In this document: positions 48,226-60,659 of the stretch, piece by piece
Layout: each line of letters starts with the position of its first letter
Numbering within the stretch: the stretch's first letter is position 1
Assembly: GCA_029891345.1 (NCBI GenBank)
Contig: CM057009.1
Location: 89,451,416 to 89,515,415 of the forward strand
From: Dryococelus australis
Taxonomy: Eukaryota > Arthropoda > Insecta > Phasmatodea > Phasmatidae
DNA length: 64,000 nt
Direction: 5' to 3'
The notes under the pieces: model-generated
Databases searched by the model: none
Told to the model about the DNA's origin: nothing
Seen by the model: the letters and a program-made list of their open reading frames with translations, nothing else
Position numbers and translations under genes: made by a program

Positions 48226-48425
48226 AGAATTAGAGATAGAGGAACGGATAAGAGAGGAGGAAAATAAGAAAAGGAGAGAATGCAAAAGAGAAAAAATGGG
48301 AGCATTCGGAGAAAATCCCTGGAGAGAAAGTAATAGAGATAGAAGATAAAGGAAATAAGAAGGGAGAATGAAAGGAAGCGAATGAAAGGAAGAGAGAAAG
48401 TAAGGAAATAAAGGATGCAAAATAG
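48208..48425 (+). repeat. Purine-rich tract
   Basis: The plus strand is overwhelmingly A and G for about 200 bp (GGAGAGAATG, AGAGAGAAAGTAAGG and similar). A GGAGCAYTCGGAG block is repeated near 48300 and 48433. The minus-strand ORFs across it are pyrimidine-derived low complexity. Confidence 0.75.
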
Positions 48426-48764
48426 AAGAATTTGGAGCACTCGGAGGAAACCCTCGGAATGCACTATCATGAAAAAGTGAGTTGCTGGTTAACAAGATGT
48501 AGGTATTGGTAGACGATATGCTAGCTACAAGTATGGCGGTCCAAAATAATGGCTTACTGGCTACAAATATGGCGACGTAAGTAGTATAAAAAGGTCGGTT
48601 ATTGTACACCAGACGTCAGGCAGAGGATTGTAGGATGATAGTTAGCATATTACCAGGCGCCATGTGGACGTTTGGAAGTGCTAGAATTCCCTTTTTTCTC
48701 TTTTTCCCATCCAAATGGTCGACTTCGCGTACAAAACGTCCCTTATTCCCTTTCATCTCTCAAA

Positions 48765-49035
48765 ATTTTCCCAAATTTCCATCCTGCTGCCGGCGGCCAT
48801 GTTGGGAGCCAGTGCCGGCAGCAATCTTTTGTCTCCTAATGAGGATAAACCAGGGCCAATCCGACATTGTGGCGTTTGACTCATTTAGGAGGAGGGAAAT
48901 TCCCCGAATTTCCTTCCTGCCGCCAGAGGCCATGTCGGCTGCTAGTGCCACCCGCCATATTTTGTGTCGTAATGGGTATAAACCAGGGCCGATCCCACAT
49001 TGTGGCGTTTGACTCATTGAGGAGGAGGGGGAAAA
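48765..49035 (+). repeat. 133-bp tandem duplication in the left arm of foldback 2
   Basis: Two units each contain CAGGGCCNATCC, ACATTGTGGCGTTTGACTCA and GGAGGAGGG, spaced 133 bp apart (GTGGCGTTTGACTC at 48869 and 49002). The matching right-arm segment (about 51340-51530) has a single unit. Confidence 0.88.
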
Positions 49036-49379
49036 TTTCCCATATTTCCCTCCCACTGCAGGTGTCCATCTTGGCAGCCAGTTATAATTAGCATAATTCG
49101 GGCATTTTGCACATTGTGGCTGAGGTTTGAACAATGCGGTGGAATGGGTCGGAAATTGAGAAATTCCTGCCAAATTGAGAAAACATTCTAGCCGGCCATC
49201 TTGGTATAGCCGACATATGTCTATCCAGGACACCTGTCGACTTGCTGAGGATGTTGACCATTTTGGCGGCCAGCTGCTCGCCGCCACCGGTGGTGGGGCA
49301 TGGAGGCAGCACAAACAATCGGGTCTCGTGTGACACAGCAGACCCCTTAATTCTGTTCCTGTGTGCATAACACTTCTAA

Positions 49380-49640
49380 GCATAGCTGGCTTTAATTTCC
49401 GAACCATTTAAGATATAGTTGGCAAATTCATAACATATATATGCCAAGACTAGGAGAGGGCTCGCAGTGCAAGTATGGCCTATGCCAACTGACAAGCATA
49501 GTTGGATGTAATTTCCGAACCATTTGAGTTAAAGTTACTAAATTCATAACATATCCATTAACCACGACTATGATTGATGGCTGTAAGTTATGAAGTGTTT
49601 GAGATACAACTACCAAAAAAGTCATAATTCATATATAAAC
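49380..49640 (-). repeat. Left-arm copy of the 118-bp minisatellite
   Basis: Two units with AAGCATAGYTGGMTKTAATT, TCCGAACCATTT and AAATTCATAACATAT, spaced about 117 bp apart. They are the reverse complement of the long right-arm array. Confidence 0.85.
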
Positions 49641-50055
49641 CTCTGACAACGAGAAGGGACGTGCGGATATATGTTGGCCTGCATGTAGTTCCTTCTTCAC
49701 ACCCATCATGCTCTGCAGCACTCATAGTTCCTTCTTCTCACACATCGTGCTCTGCAGTATTCATAGTCCCGTGTTCGCACACTGGTATGGAACACCATGG
49801 AGGCATGTGTAATGTTATGGGCGCTCAAACGAATGTTAGGGTACAAGACGAATCAGCAGGAAGGGTAGCCTTGTCGTGCTACAACACATACTGGCACAGC
49901 GAGTCGCTGGCCTGGTGGTGGCGAACTCTTTAGGATGTATGGTCAGGAGTGATGTAGGTTGGTGGAAGGGGGAGGACAAGGGATAGAGAGAGAGAGAGCA
50001 CGAGGACGAGTGGAAGGTTGCTGGTCAAGGTGCCGAGGGTCAAGAACACGAGGAA

Positions 50056-50074
50056 GTGTGTGTGTGTGTGTGTG
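50056..50074 (+). repeat. (GT)n microsatellite
   Basis: Short GT dinucleotide run in the loop of foldback 2. Confidence 0.95.
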
Positions 50075-50239
50075 GCCATGCGGTGGCACCGACGGGACAG
50101 CAGAGCCAAAGGTGAGTAAGAGCGGGGAGACATGCAGGCCGACATGTGTCTGCACATCCCTTCTCATTGTCGGGGGTTTTTGCATGAATTATGATTTTTT
50201 TTGGTAGTTGTATCGCAAATGTTTCATAATTTACAGCCA

Positions 50240-51040
50240 TTTGTTATAGTCGTGATTGATGTCCATGTTATGAGTTTTGCGACTATTAATCAATTGGTTC
50301 TGAAATTACACCCAACTCTGCTTATGCTCTGACATACGGCACACTTGATCCTGCGACCCCTCACCTATTCATGGCAGATGTCTATGATATGAATATGACA
50401 ACTATAAATTAAATTGTTCTAAAATTACTGCTACCTATGCTTATAGGTTGACATGTGACATATTTATCCCCATGACCCTTTTCCAGAGTCGTGGCAGATG
50501 CCTTTGTTTTGAATTTGGCAACTATAATTCAAATGGTTTGGAAATTATAGCCGTCTATGCTTATAAGTTCACATTGGGCATACTTGACCTTGCGACCCTT
50601 CATCTAGTCGTGGTTGATGCCCATATTATGAATTTGACACTATCAATTAAATGGCTCGTAAATTATAGCCAACTATGCTTATGAGATGTCATCGGGCATC
50701 CTTGACCATGCGACTCTTCTCCTAGTCATGGTTGATACTTACATTATGAATTTTACAACTGTAACTTAAATGGTTTGTAAATTAAGCCAACTATGCTTAT
50801 AAGTTGACATGTGACATATTTGACCCCGTGGCCCTTCTGAACGGTGTGGATGCCTATGTTATGAATTTGACAACTATAACTTAAATGGTTCGGAAATTAC
50901 AGCCAACTATGTTTATAAGTTAACATGGGGCATATTTGACCCCGTGACCCTTCTCCTAGTCGGGGCGGATGCCTATATTATGAATTTGATAACTATAAGT
51001 TAAATGGTTCGGAAATTATAGCCAACTATGCTTATAAGTG
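50240..51040 (+). repeat. Right-arm 118-bp minisatellite of foldback 2
   Basis: Seven degenerate tandem units, each with GCCAACTATGCTTATAAGTT, a GACATNNGGCATATTTGACC block, CCTAGTCGTGG, and TTATGAATTTGACAACTATA. The CAACTATGCTTATAAG core recurs at about 50311, 50429, 50550, 50669, 50787, 50901 and 51021. The left arm has only two units. Confidence 0.92.
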
Positions 51041-51959
51041 TTATGCACACACACACACAGACTTAAGGAGGCTGCTGTGTTACACGAGATCCGATCGTTC
51101 GCTATGCCTTCATACCCCACCGCCACTGCTGGCGAGGAGCTGGCTGCCAAAATGGTCGACATCCTCAGCTGGTCAACTATTGTCCTGGGTAGACATAAAT
51201 CGGTGATACCAAGATTGCCACCGGGAATAAATTCTGAATTTGGCAGGAGTTTCTCAATTTCCGACCAATTCCGCCGCATTGTGTAAACCTCAGCCACAAT
51301 GTGCAAACTGCCCGAATTATGCTAATTAGCACTGGGTGCCAAGATGGCCACCGGAGGCAGAAGGGAAATTCGGGAAATTTTACTCCTCCTCAATGGGTCA
51401 AATGCCACAATGTGGGATCGGCTCTGGTTTATCCTCATTAGGACACAAAAGACGACGGCCGGCACTGGCTACCAACATGGCCGCCGGTGGCGGGAGTGAA
51501 ATTCGAGTAATTTTGAGAGAAAAATGGAAAAAGTGTGGTTTTTGTACATGAAATCGACCATTTTGGACTGGAAAAAGTAGAAAAAAAGGGAAAATTTTGG
51601 CAACGCCAATCCTCAGCATGACGCCTGGTAATATGCTAATTACCGTCTTCCAATCTTCCACCTGGTGCCAGAACCAACCTTTCCATACGACTGGCGTACT
51701 GGCTAGCAACATGGAAGAATCCAAGATGGCGTTTGCGTGAATGGAATGACAGAGCAGGAATTCCGGAATTCAACATGGCCGTCGCGTGACCTTGGATCCT
51801 CGCGCCTCTCCCTTATCCTTGGTGCAACCATTTCCCCATATGCCTACTACTATTATATAATTTTTAATTTACAATTTATATGAGTTTAAAAGGGATAAAA
51901 CAAGTCAGTTGGTAAAATATAGTAATAAACAGTTACTATGCAAAATATTATTAAATAGG

Positions 51960-52100
51960 GTGCGTACGAATGATGCTTGTTGTCCTCTTGAATTTTCTAG
52001 ACTTAGGTAGGCTTTGTTTGCACGAAGCGAAGGAATATTCTGGGAATATACCTGTTGCAGGGCATCAGACAAGTTGGAAGTAACCATGAATGGACTATAT
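51960..52100 (+). mobile_element. Long TIR-element family, truncated copy 5
   Basis: GGCTTTGTTTGCACGAAGCG, AAGGAATATTCTGGGAATAT and GTTGCAGGGCATCAG, then AAGTAACCATGAATGGACTATA, match the right end of the copies at 200 and 35341. The left part is missing. Confidence 0.7.
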
Positions 52101-53524
52101 TATACCAGGTTGCCATGAACTACCGACAGAAACTTCTCAGTGAAAATTACGTGCATCAAAACACTAGTAATGAAACATTTTATTTACTCCCTAATTGAAA
52201 ATAGACTAAATTTGTGACTTATGCACAGGAATAATATAAAAACACCTTAAATGCTAACTTAATCAAAATGAAATTAATACTGCAAGAAAACAAATTATTA
52301 CGACTTCCAATGGCAAAAATAAAAATTACACATTGCTCGCAGCTAAGAAATGATCACATTAAAAGAGTATCAGAATATAAATGGGACACAATTAAACAAA
52401 TCGCTAAACTAAATCCCAGAGAAAATGTTTTCACATGTCGTAACTCATCAAAACTTCAGAATTTCACACGAATCATTACAAAACTAGACGGGTGGAAACA
52501 ACTGATATTAGCACTATATAAGTTTGCATTTTCTTTTTTTCCTTATAAAGAAAGCAGCAAAATAATAAGAGTAAACAAATCCATGGAATCAACATCTGTA
52601 CATGGAGAAAATAACAGCAGGAAAAATTACTTCAAATATCAAATTACTAGATATATGTGGTAATGTGTTGGTTTTAATAACGGATATAATAACCTTCAAA
52701 TTTATTATAGTATGCATTTTAAAATTTTCTAAATTCGATGTTTCAATACTTCGTAGCATCTCCCAGATTCTTCTATTTACAACAGCTTCAACGTCTAGAT
52801 ATAATATTATAATTTAATTAAAATATCAACGACTTAAGATATTTAGAAGTGTAATTTAATACATTAACATAAAGCTAAATAAATTTAAAGATTTCAAAAT
52901 AACTTGTTACCTCCTTTTGTCCGATGCCATTAACAAAAATTATAACTAATGGATAACATAAATTAATTCACGGGAGGAACTGTATCGTTCGGAACTTTTT
53001 TATATAAACATTTGATTCTTTATATATCGTCATTATTTTACAAATTTAACGGGTAACCAGGTCATTTATGTGATTTAATTTTAATTTAATTTCGGACACA
53101 TTATGGCGATAATGGAAAGCTAAAATCATCTGTAGGTTGTTTTTTTTTCATTTACCTTTATTCGACTCATGAAGACTACTGAGGCTTTGAAATGTAGTAT
53201 TTAGTAAGTGAAAATATAATTGGTTGTTTTCATTAATATAGAGCTCTGTTATTCTATGTGTTTGTTTACCTGGCGGTCCACTAGCATTTTTTTAGCATAT
53301 TATAATATCTTCTTACTGACGAAATTTATAGGGTTAATTTATATTCTTTCATGACTCCCTCTTTGAGCATCTCTTACTGCCTAGCGAAATTTTAACATTT
53401 TCAAAGAGCCCAGTAAGACAAAAAAGAATAATGGCGAGGAGATAAACATCTCCCAGTGGACAAGAATAGCTAACAATGCCAAACATATCAAAAATGTATA
53501 CGAGTCGTCTTGGCTAACTTTCCA
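52101..53524. other. about 1.4 kb without a recognisable gene
   Basis: AT-rich. The plus-strand ORF at 52268-52663 (131 codons) is lysine- and isoleucine-rich with no recognisable domain. I do not call it a gene. Confidence 0.45.
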
Positions 53525-54134
53525 GCAAGCCGAAAGACAAACAATGTAGACTGACCAAGTTAATCAGCCGACCAGACAGACCAGTCCATACCAGCCAAAC
53601 TGTCCATACGAAAAGACTATGAAGATAAATCTAAAATATACCTCACGAACCACATCTCAAAAATCAGAACTCATAAACAGCCAGCAAAGAGTTCTCACAC
53701 ATCAACCAAGTCTCAGTCGACTTCAAAAGAACCTATAATGTCATAACACTTAGGACTGAATCATAGCTACCTCTGTGCTCTTCCTCGCATAAGTTTTATA
53801 TAAACCAAAATCTTGCACTCAATGGTATACGCCACTGAATTTATATAATAAGTCTTTCAAAAAATATGCATTGTATAGAAAATTAGACACACTAATATGT
53901 AAATGTACATGTTCATAACTTTTATTTTAAATGATGTATGTTTGCATTTCTTAGAGGATTGCAGATCATGGATGGTTATTAATGCTCTCATTTTACTTAA
54001 CCCCTGTTTTTCAGTTCACTGATGATTGAAGGTATCTCCTTAATGTAAGATAATATACAACAGTTTGTTGCTAAGCGCTCAAACATCTCAATCTACAAAC
54101 AAGATCTTTGGGGTCTCCAGGAAATATGTATCCA

Positions 54135-54370
54135 CTGTTCTGACAGAGACCTTTCGAGACTGGCTCCAAACAAGATTGACTCCTGCCAGGGCTGACTGCT
54201 GCGAGACAGACTCCTACCACAGCTGACAACACTTAAGACTTACTCCTACCGAGAATGACACCGACTTGGACTTACTGCTACTGGGACTGTCTACTGACGA
54301 GACTAACTGCTCTCAGGACTGACACTTGCCTGGACTGACTCCTAATGGGACTGACTCCTGCCGGGCTCGG
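54135..54370 (+). repeat. GACTGACTCCTG array, left arm of foldback 3
   Basis: Roughly ten degenerate units of about 21-24 bp built on GACTGACTCCTNCC. They are the reverse complement of the array at 56930-57145. Confidence 0.85.
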
Positions 54371-54844
54371 ACTGATTACACACTCACCAACATCTTCGAT
54401 GTCTATCAGCATGTTTCCCATTTGCGAAGCACTTCGCGAGACTCTACGACAGTCATTTATGTATTGTACGAACTCACTAACTATAATCACTTCAAGAATC
54501 ACATCACGAATAATCCTTCTACTTGGTAACCAAATTCTGATGTTGGTCTAGTAAGTAGCCCAGCTTATAAGCCAAGAAGATATTCTGGAATACTATTTCA
54601 ATGTAATAATGTAGGAGCACTGACAAAACCCAATTATAATGTTCTTACAAGCAGTGGTAAGGGAGTATAGAAAAATAAACACGAAAAACCACATATATGT
54701 GATAAAACATGAGGATAAATGAAAATGAGAAGAAAAAAAACAATATTTTGTAAATGCAAAACATGGGAGCAATCTAAGAAAGCTTATTTATCCTGCTTGC
54801 AACAGTAGGGATAGTGAAACCACAATCGTAATTTTGGCTGATGC

Positions 54845-55075
54845 CTACAGACCTTGACCTTTATCCACCATTTTGTGTGGCATCAACTGCTTTTAACAGA
54901 TTTTCTTTTCAAATTTCTAAGCTTTGCCCCTAGATTCGTCTTCTTTGTAGAATAAGCCAAGGTCTTGTAATTTTTGTGGTTTAAAAATTCTGGAAAAAAT
55001 GTGTTTAATAATTTGGATTTATTTAGTTTCAAGCAGTAGCAGTGATCTTAGATGGTGGATAAAGGTTAAGTCATG
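54845..55075. repeat. Small inverted repeat in the loop of foldback 3
   Basis: CCTTGACCTTTATCCACCAT near 54852 is mirrored by AGATGGTGGATAAAGGTTAAG near 55049. About 170 bp separate them. It could be a small MITE, but exact ends were not found. Confidence 0.5.
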
Positions 55076-55395
55076 TTCACATTTAATATCAAAGATGTTA
55101 ATTGTGATGCAACTGTTCCTGCCGTTGAAACAATGGTAAATGGGTTCCCTAAGACTGCTCCCATATTTCGTTCTTCCAAAATATCATTTTTATCTTCACA
55201 GCATTTTCATTTTATTTTAATTATTTGTGAATGAAAAATGTTTTTTTTTTGTTTCTGTGTTTCTTTTCAACTTACCTGTTACCTATATCCGAACAAATAA
55301 CGTTTATGGGTTTTTTTCAGATTGCCCCCCATAATTTTACGTTATCACTGTATTGCATAATGTCGTCTGTGAGGATAAGCTAAGCTCCTTACTAG

Positions 55396-56566
55396 TAGTG
55401 ATGGGTCGTTCGTGAACGAGTCGTTCAAAGCGAACAAGTCGTTCAAAATTAGCTAATCACTGAGCAAGGCCGTGTTCCATTTAGCACTTTTTGTTAACAA
55501 GATGGTCACGTGATCAATTTTATCTACAATTCCTATGACGTAGTTTTGTGATTTCCAATTGGCATTTTGTCACATTCAAAGCTGACAAATTACAAAATAC
55601 AAATTACCAACCTCCGCCATATTAGTTCTGACTGCATAAAACGTTTAAATACATGTATAGACGAGGTTATTGGAATAAACATATGTATATTGTTCTCACA
55701 ATATTTATTTCACAAAGGAAGTTGCTGAAATATTCTTGAAATAGGTATTTTCTCATGAAAAAATATTTTCTAAGTAACAATTTCACATCATATTGGTTTT
55801 AATTTGTTAGTTTTCAATTTTAGGCGGCCCTCGAAACATTTTCGGGAATAATTGCTGTTTATTTTGAGACTTCGTAGAATTTCAATTTTGAAATAATGAT
55901 AACATCAAATTAATAATAGCGTGGTGGGCTAGAAAATTGAATGTCGTGGTGTTCCTACTAAACCTTATCAAATACAAAATACAAATTACGAAAAACGAAA
56001 ATCGAAACGAATTACAACACGGCCTGAACGAAATCCAACGATTCGTTTGCTACGAAACGAATCGGTTCTTTTGAATCTATTTGAAAGTAGAACACGAGCC
56101 GAAAGAACATTAAAATTGACAGGATGACATAATTAGAAAGTCTCATTCGTTCGTAACAGAATCTGGAGTCTTATCAGAGCTTGTAAAAAAGAGCGAAGAG
56201 AGGGGGATGGCGCATCATGCTGACTACTATCTCTCTTAATAGAAACAGCCTGCATGCCCAACATTTTGTAACTCGACACCGAACAAACCAAGTAGTAGCT
56301 TAGAATTTCATAGTTCAAACACAAAATCTTCCGCGAAAAAAAAAAAGTCCTTAAGCGAGTGTCTTAACTGAAAGAATAATACATAAAGGCTATGTAAATA
56401 GAGAAAGAGCCAAGAACGAGAAGCGGGTAAAACGAATGCCCGAAAGGGAGAACTCTAAAGAAGTGTAGCATGAGAGATCTAAACGAACGATACTTTTGAA
56501 CGAATCGTTACACTGAACTGATCTAAAGAATTTATTCTTCCAGCTGAATCGTTATGCCCATCACTA
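55396..56566. mobile_element. hAT-like MITE, 1.17 kb
   Basis: Ends TAGTGATGGG and CCCATCACTA are inverted repeats. Flanking 8-mers CTTACTAG and CTTAAGGG agree at five of eight positions, consistent with a decayed 8-bp hAT target duplication. GAACGA and TCGTTC motifs in both orientations crowd the first 60 bp and the last 500 bp, a common subterminal pattern for transposase binding. No transposase ORF is present. It sits in the loop of foldback 3. Confidence 0.75.
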
Positions 56567-56600
56567 CTTAAGGGATCAGTATCAAGAATGTTTCACCATC

Positions 56601-56775
<175 letters not shown>

Positions 56776-56929
56776 AAGGCTGTGATTCTTAAGATATTTT
56801 AGAGGTCGAGTTTGTAAAATAGATGAGTGGTTTGTGTCAGGTTTGGCGAAGTGCTCCATAAACAGGAAACATGTCGCTGGGTATCTCAGATGTCGGCGAA
56901 TATGATGTCAGTTCGGATCTCGCAGGAGT

Positions 56930-57145
56930 TAGAACTGGAAGGAGTCAGTCTGAGCTGGAGTCAATCTCAGCAGGAGTCAGTCTCGACAGGAGTTAGTCTG
57001 GACAGGAGTCAGTCTCACCAGGAGTCAGTCTCGATAGTATTCTGTCTCGACAGGAGTCTCTCTCAACAGGAGTCAGTATCGATAGCAGTCATTTTAGACA
57101 GTAGGCATTCTCGACAGGAGTCAGTCATGACACAAGGAATTCCTG
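56930..57145 (+). repeat. CAGGAGTCAGTC array, right arm of foldback 3
   Basis: About ten units of CAGGAGTCAGTCTSGA variants. The Ser/Gln/Glu/Val-rich ORF across it comes from the repeat, not from a protein gene. Confidence 0.87.
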
Positions 57146-57715
57146 ATAGTAGTCAGCATCGACATTGGCTATATCAAATGAGAACATAAGGTACTGTCAA
57201 TTATCTGCAAACATCCAAGAAAATAAACTCTAGCTCACAAAATAATTAAGAAATAAAATTTCTGTATACATAGACGTATGATTAAATTATTATACTAGAC
57301 CTACTGCTTTTCTAAAGAAATTATTAAATAAGTGCTGTAAACAATTGATTGCAAAAATTTGTTTTGTGTAAAATTTTTGCAAACAAGGGTACAAGTTTAG
57401 CGCTCATTCAATCCTAATTATGGCCTTTCTATTCAGGGCCGTTTAAAATCGACTGAGTTCGGCTTGATATCTGAGAATTTCTTTTGGTTTGGTTTTTGAG
57501 ATCTGATTTTAGAGATCACATTTTTAGGATTGATATTTGAGGACAGATTTTGAAGTCTGATTTCTTAGGTTAGGTGGAATGGTCTGTTGGTATAGACAAT
57601 TCGTATGGTCGGCTGGTATGGACTAGTCGGTATGGTCTGTTGGTTGGCTTGGTCATTCTGTATGGTTGGTCTGCCAACCTTGTTGGTCAGTTGGCTGGTC
57701 AGCTGGTACGGCTTT

Positions 57716-59389
57716 TTGGGCTAATTTACTATGCCAGTGTATGAACCACCCCAACTTTCAGAATTTAAACGTACAATATAGCAACTCCAATCAAGGCAAA
57801 GAAAGTAGTGCTGTCATCATATACTTAATTTTCATAACATGTCTCCAGAATTTTATCTAATGCAGTGTAATACTTAAACATGTTATACTGTGTTTAAAAC
57901 ATGTTTATTGTTGAAGAGTCTGAGGCTATTTTCAAGTTGTAAGGAGCTGTATTAATAACTAAATATATTAAAATTTAATTTAAAAGTTCGTATGCGGATA
58001 GACTACATATGAAAAGTTTTGAGAATCAGGCAAGCTTATTGAAAGGTTGCATCAGACAAGAAAAATAACGCTGTTGGTTCATATTGTCTAACACAGCCCC
58101 AGCTGCCCGGCAGATCGCCGTGTGCACGCAATTATTTTGGACTTTGATTCGTGACATGGTCTCTCCCAGGGCGATGGCGGAACGGAAGTTCTCGCTAGGT
58201 AACAACAATCCATCCTCGTGGCATGGTTGCTTAACTTTGCGATGTGCTCTGGTTACCAATGACGCCCGCTGGGTGTCAGAGATCGCAGCGGCCAGCACTT
58301 TAAATACTATCGTTTGTGGTTACTCTTCGGCTGTTCTTGTCATCCAGTAGGGCCGCTTATTGTCCATGGCTGGACGGGAGGCTGCTCCTGGGAGACGTTG
58401 CATTATGTCTTCTTTTTGTAAGTTAAATAATCAATAATTTGTTCAAAGCTTAGCACTTGTAAAATTTTATATTCTAAACATGAAGTGTTTACTTTATTTA
58501 AATAAAATTGTAATAAATTTGTAGCTAATTTGAAGATCAACTCTTGTCATTTCCTAATCCTGTAGATTTAATCTGTATTGGATATGATTTTACGACATTG
58601 AGCAGCATGTGGATGTTCATTCCCAGGGATGTTTTGTCCTCGATGTCACAAGAAAATTTTATTCAAACCTCAGTAGCAAGTAACTATGAAAGATTGGCCA
58701 GAGAAGGTGGTACTTGTCTTTCGGAGATAAGTATTTGGCTCCCGACGTGTGAAAGTCTTTGTCTTAAAACACTCTAATTAATCAAATAGGTCAACATGAT
58801 AGAGGAGTGCTGAGTATTTAGGCACATTAACTATGTCCTAAATGTGGAAAAAGAGATCATTTAAATTGATATACAAGCACATAGGCTGCAGTAACACTAC
58901 TAGTAATCTTCCCAATTGTGTATGCTGGGTGAGAGAAATAGCATTCCGGTGCCAAGTTGGTTATATTTTGTTTAACGTTACGTGCTCTAGAAATTCGGAA
59001 GGGATACAATGCAAACCTAGAGTCCTACCGGATGGCTTTGTAGAATGCGACTACTATAAATTGTAGTACTTTTAGGGAGTCATATTATCGTTAGCCTATT
59101 AAGGTGGTAATTTAATAATAGTCCTTTGTCCAAGTTAAAACCAGGCTGGTACCCGTCTGAACCCCGTTACGCCTCCGAATAATTACCATGCGCTCTTAAA
59201 CATCTATAGGGCGAGTCCTACCATCCACCCAGACTTTTCAGGGGGGAACTCCCGAACTAATAAGGGTTCTGGTGGCAGCGTAACTACATTCTATTACGCC
59301 AGGCACCCTGGGTTCGTGACATCAACTAGTCTTGTCATGTGTCTTGTGCTGACCTTGTACAATCCAAGTCTCAAGGGTATGGTACCAAC
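57716..59389. other. about 1.7 kb without a recognised gene; GC-richer island at 58030-58400
   Basis: The island carries long overlapping ORFs on both strands (58026-58298 minus, 58084-58350 plus) with no domain that I recognise. A further block at 59100-59340 is also GC-richer. Either could be a fragment of a repeat that I cannot name. Confidence 0.4.
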
Positions 59390-59870
59390 AGTTCTTGATT
59401 TATATACAAAATGCCTATAAAATGTCATAAGGCTTACTGTATCATGCATACATTTTTGGGATCATAAATTATGCCTACATACTAGGTTTCATGGACTTAA
59501 CACAAATTATTAAAACTTATATCCTAATTTGTAAATTTCATAAAGCTTAATACATATTGAATTTCATGGGCTTAACCCAAATGATTCGAAAATGATGTAC
59601 AACTATATCTATAAACGTGGTAGGTCTGATTATCTCATATGTACATTCTCGAGGTCGTAAATGATATGTACATACTGAATTTGATGATCCTGGTGCTAAC
59701 AAAGAACAAAATTATAGTCAACTATGCCTATAAAAGGTCTTAGGGCCTTACACATATACTGACTATTTCAGGGTTCGGAGTCTACTAAGCCGAATTTTGT
59801 GGCACCGGCCATAATTGTTTACAAATTGTAACCAACTATGCCTGTAAGTTGATAGATACTTGGTTCATAA
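59390..59870 (+). repeat. Degenerate array related to the foldback-2 minisatellite
   Basis: Units of roughly 115-120 bp contain GAATTTCATGGRCTTAAC, then AAATTATAGTCAACTATGCC and TATAAAAGGTCTTAGGGC. The CAACTATGCCTATAA core and the TATGAATTT-type block parallel those of 50240-51040. Confidence 0.6.
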
Positions 59871-60459
59871 TATGTTTTATAACACAACTTGAGGAAATAT
59901 GTTTACTAATCTAATGTCAAGCCTGCCTTGGTCGCACAAAATCGTTAGATATTCTTCAATAATCTATCATATCTATGTCTATACTAAACAATATAGCATA
60001 GAAAATTCAGAGTCAATTAAAATGCAGGGTACAATGTTCACAGTCGACTTGAAAACGAATCTCAAAAAAATATGTAACACTTTGGTGTAATTACTAGCAC
60101 GTTTATGCTCACAAAATTCAATATGAAACAGGGCGTAGGCATGTAATCACGTATTTTGATGACACATTCGAAGTCGTCTTAAAATGTTGAGTTCTACTAT
60201 ATGCAACTTTCTATACAGGTGCAGAAAAAATTCGTTTTGTAAACGAGAGAAGTGTTAGAGGGCAGAAAATCTAGTATTGTGAATATAGGAATCATAGGTC
60301 TGCGATGATTAGTTTCAGTGCTACACGACATAAGCTGCTGCGCTATCCGAGAGACCATACTTCTGTCCTCCTTATGTCCGTCCGTCTATCGCCGCACCTA
60401 CTTACCCCTTACGGCAAGGTCATGTGGTTGCATCAGTTAGTTCAGTCCCTGACACTCTC
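59871..60459. other. no gene seen
   Basis: AT-rich, then a more balanced segment from 60290. A GGATAGCGCAGCAGC-like block on the minus strand near 60340 vaguely resembles a tRNA A box. Confidence 0.4.
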
Positions 60460-60659
60460 CGGTGAGTGACCCTGTTCGACTCAAGTAGCACGCTACTTTG
60501 TTCGCATTTCGTTGAGATGGTCACTTCGAAGTTGTTTGCAAGTACTGTTCATGCAACGTTAGTGCAGTGTTGCGGTTTAGGGGTGTGTTGTGTTTGGTAT
60601 TGTGTTCGGTGCGGTATTAGTACGTATTGCATTGTATTGAGCGTGGTATCTGTTCAGCC

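Larger units (their letters stand above)
48480..51790. mobile_element. Foldback element 2: inverted arms with unequal minisatellites
   Basis: The left arm (about 48480-49690) and right arm (about 50130-51790) pair as diverged inverted repeats. From outside inward, pairs include GCTAGCNAACATGG-type tips, TTAGCATATTACCAGGCG and its complement near 51635, GGATAAACCAGGGCC and its complement near 51435, ATGGTCGACATCCTCAGC near 51155 against its complement near 49250, a 118-bp minisatellite, and GTTGGCCTGCATG near 49670 against its complement near 50140. The loop (about 49690-50130) contains a GT repeat. No ORF with a recognisable domain is present. At 51746 it has ATGACAGAGCAGGAA, which is close to ATGACAGAGCAAGAA at 45110 in foldback 1. 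Confidence 0.78.

Noticed and set aside
48760..49407. 215-codon minus-strand ORF, the longest in the window
   Set aside because: It lies in the left arm of foldback 2 across a 133-bp tandem duplication. Because 133 is not a multiple of three, the repeat is read in different frames, so no protein constraint is implied.
52268..52663. 131-codon Lys/Ile-rich ORF
   Set aside because: Composition follows the AT-rich background, with no motif or supporting context.
56827..57189. Ser/Gln/Val-rich 120-codon ORF
   Set aside because: It is a read-through of the CAGGAGTCAGTC array in the right arm of foldback 3.
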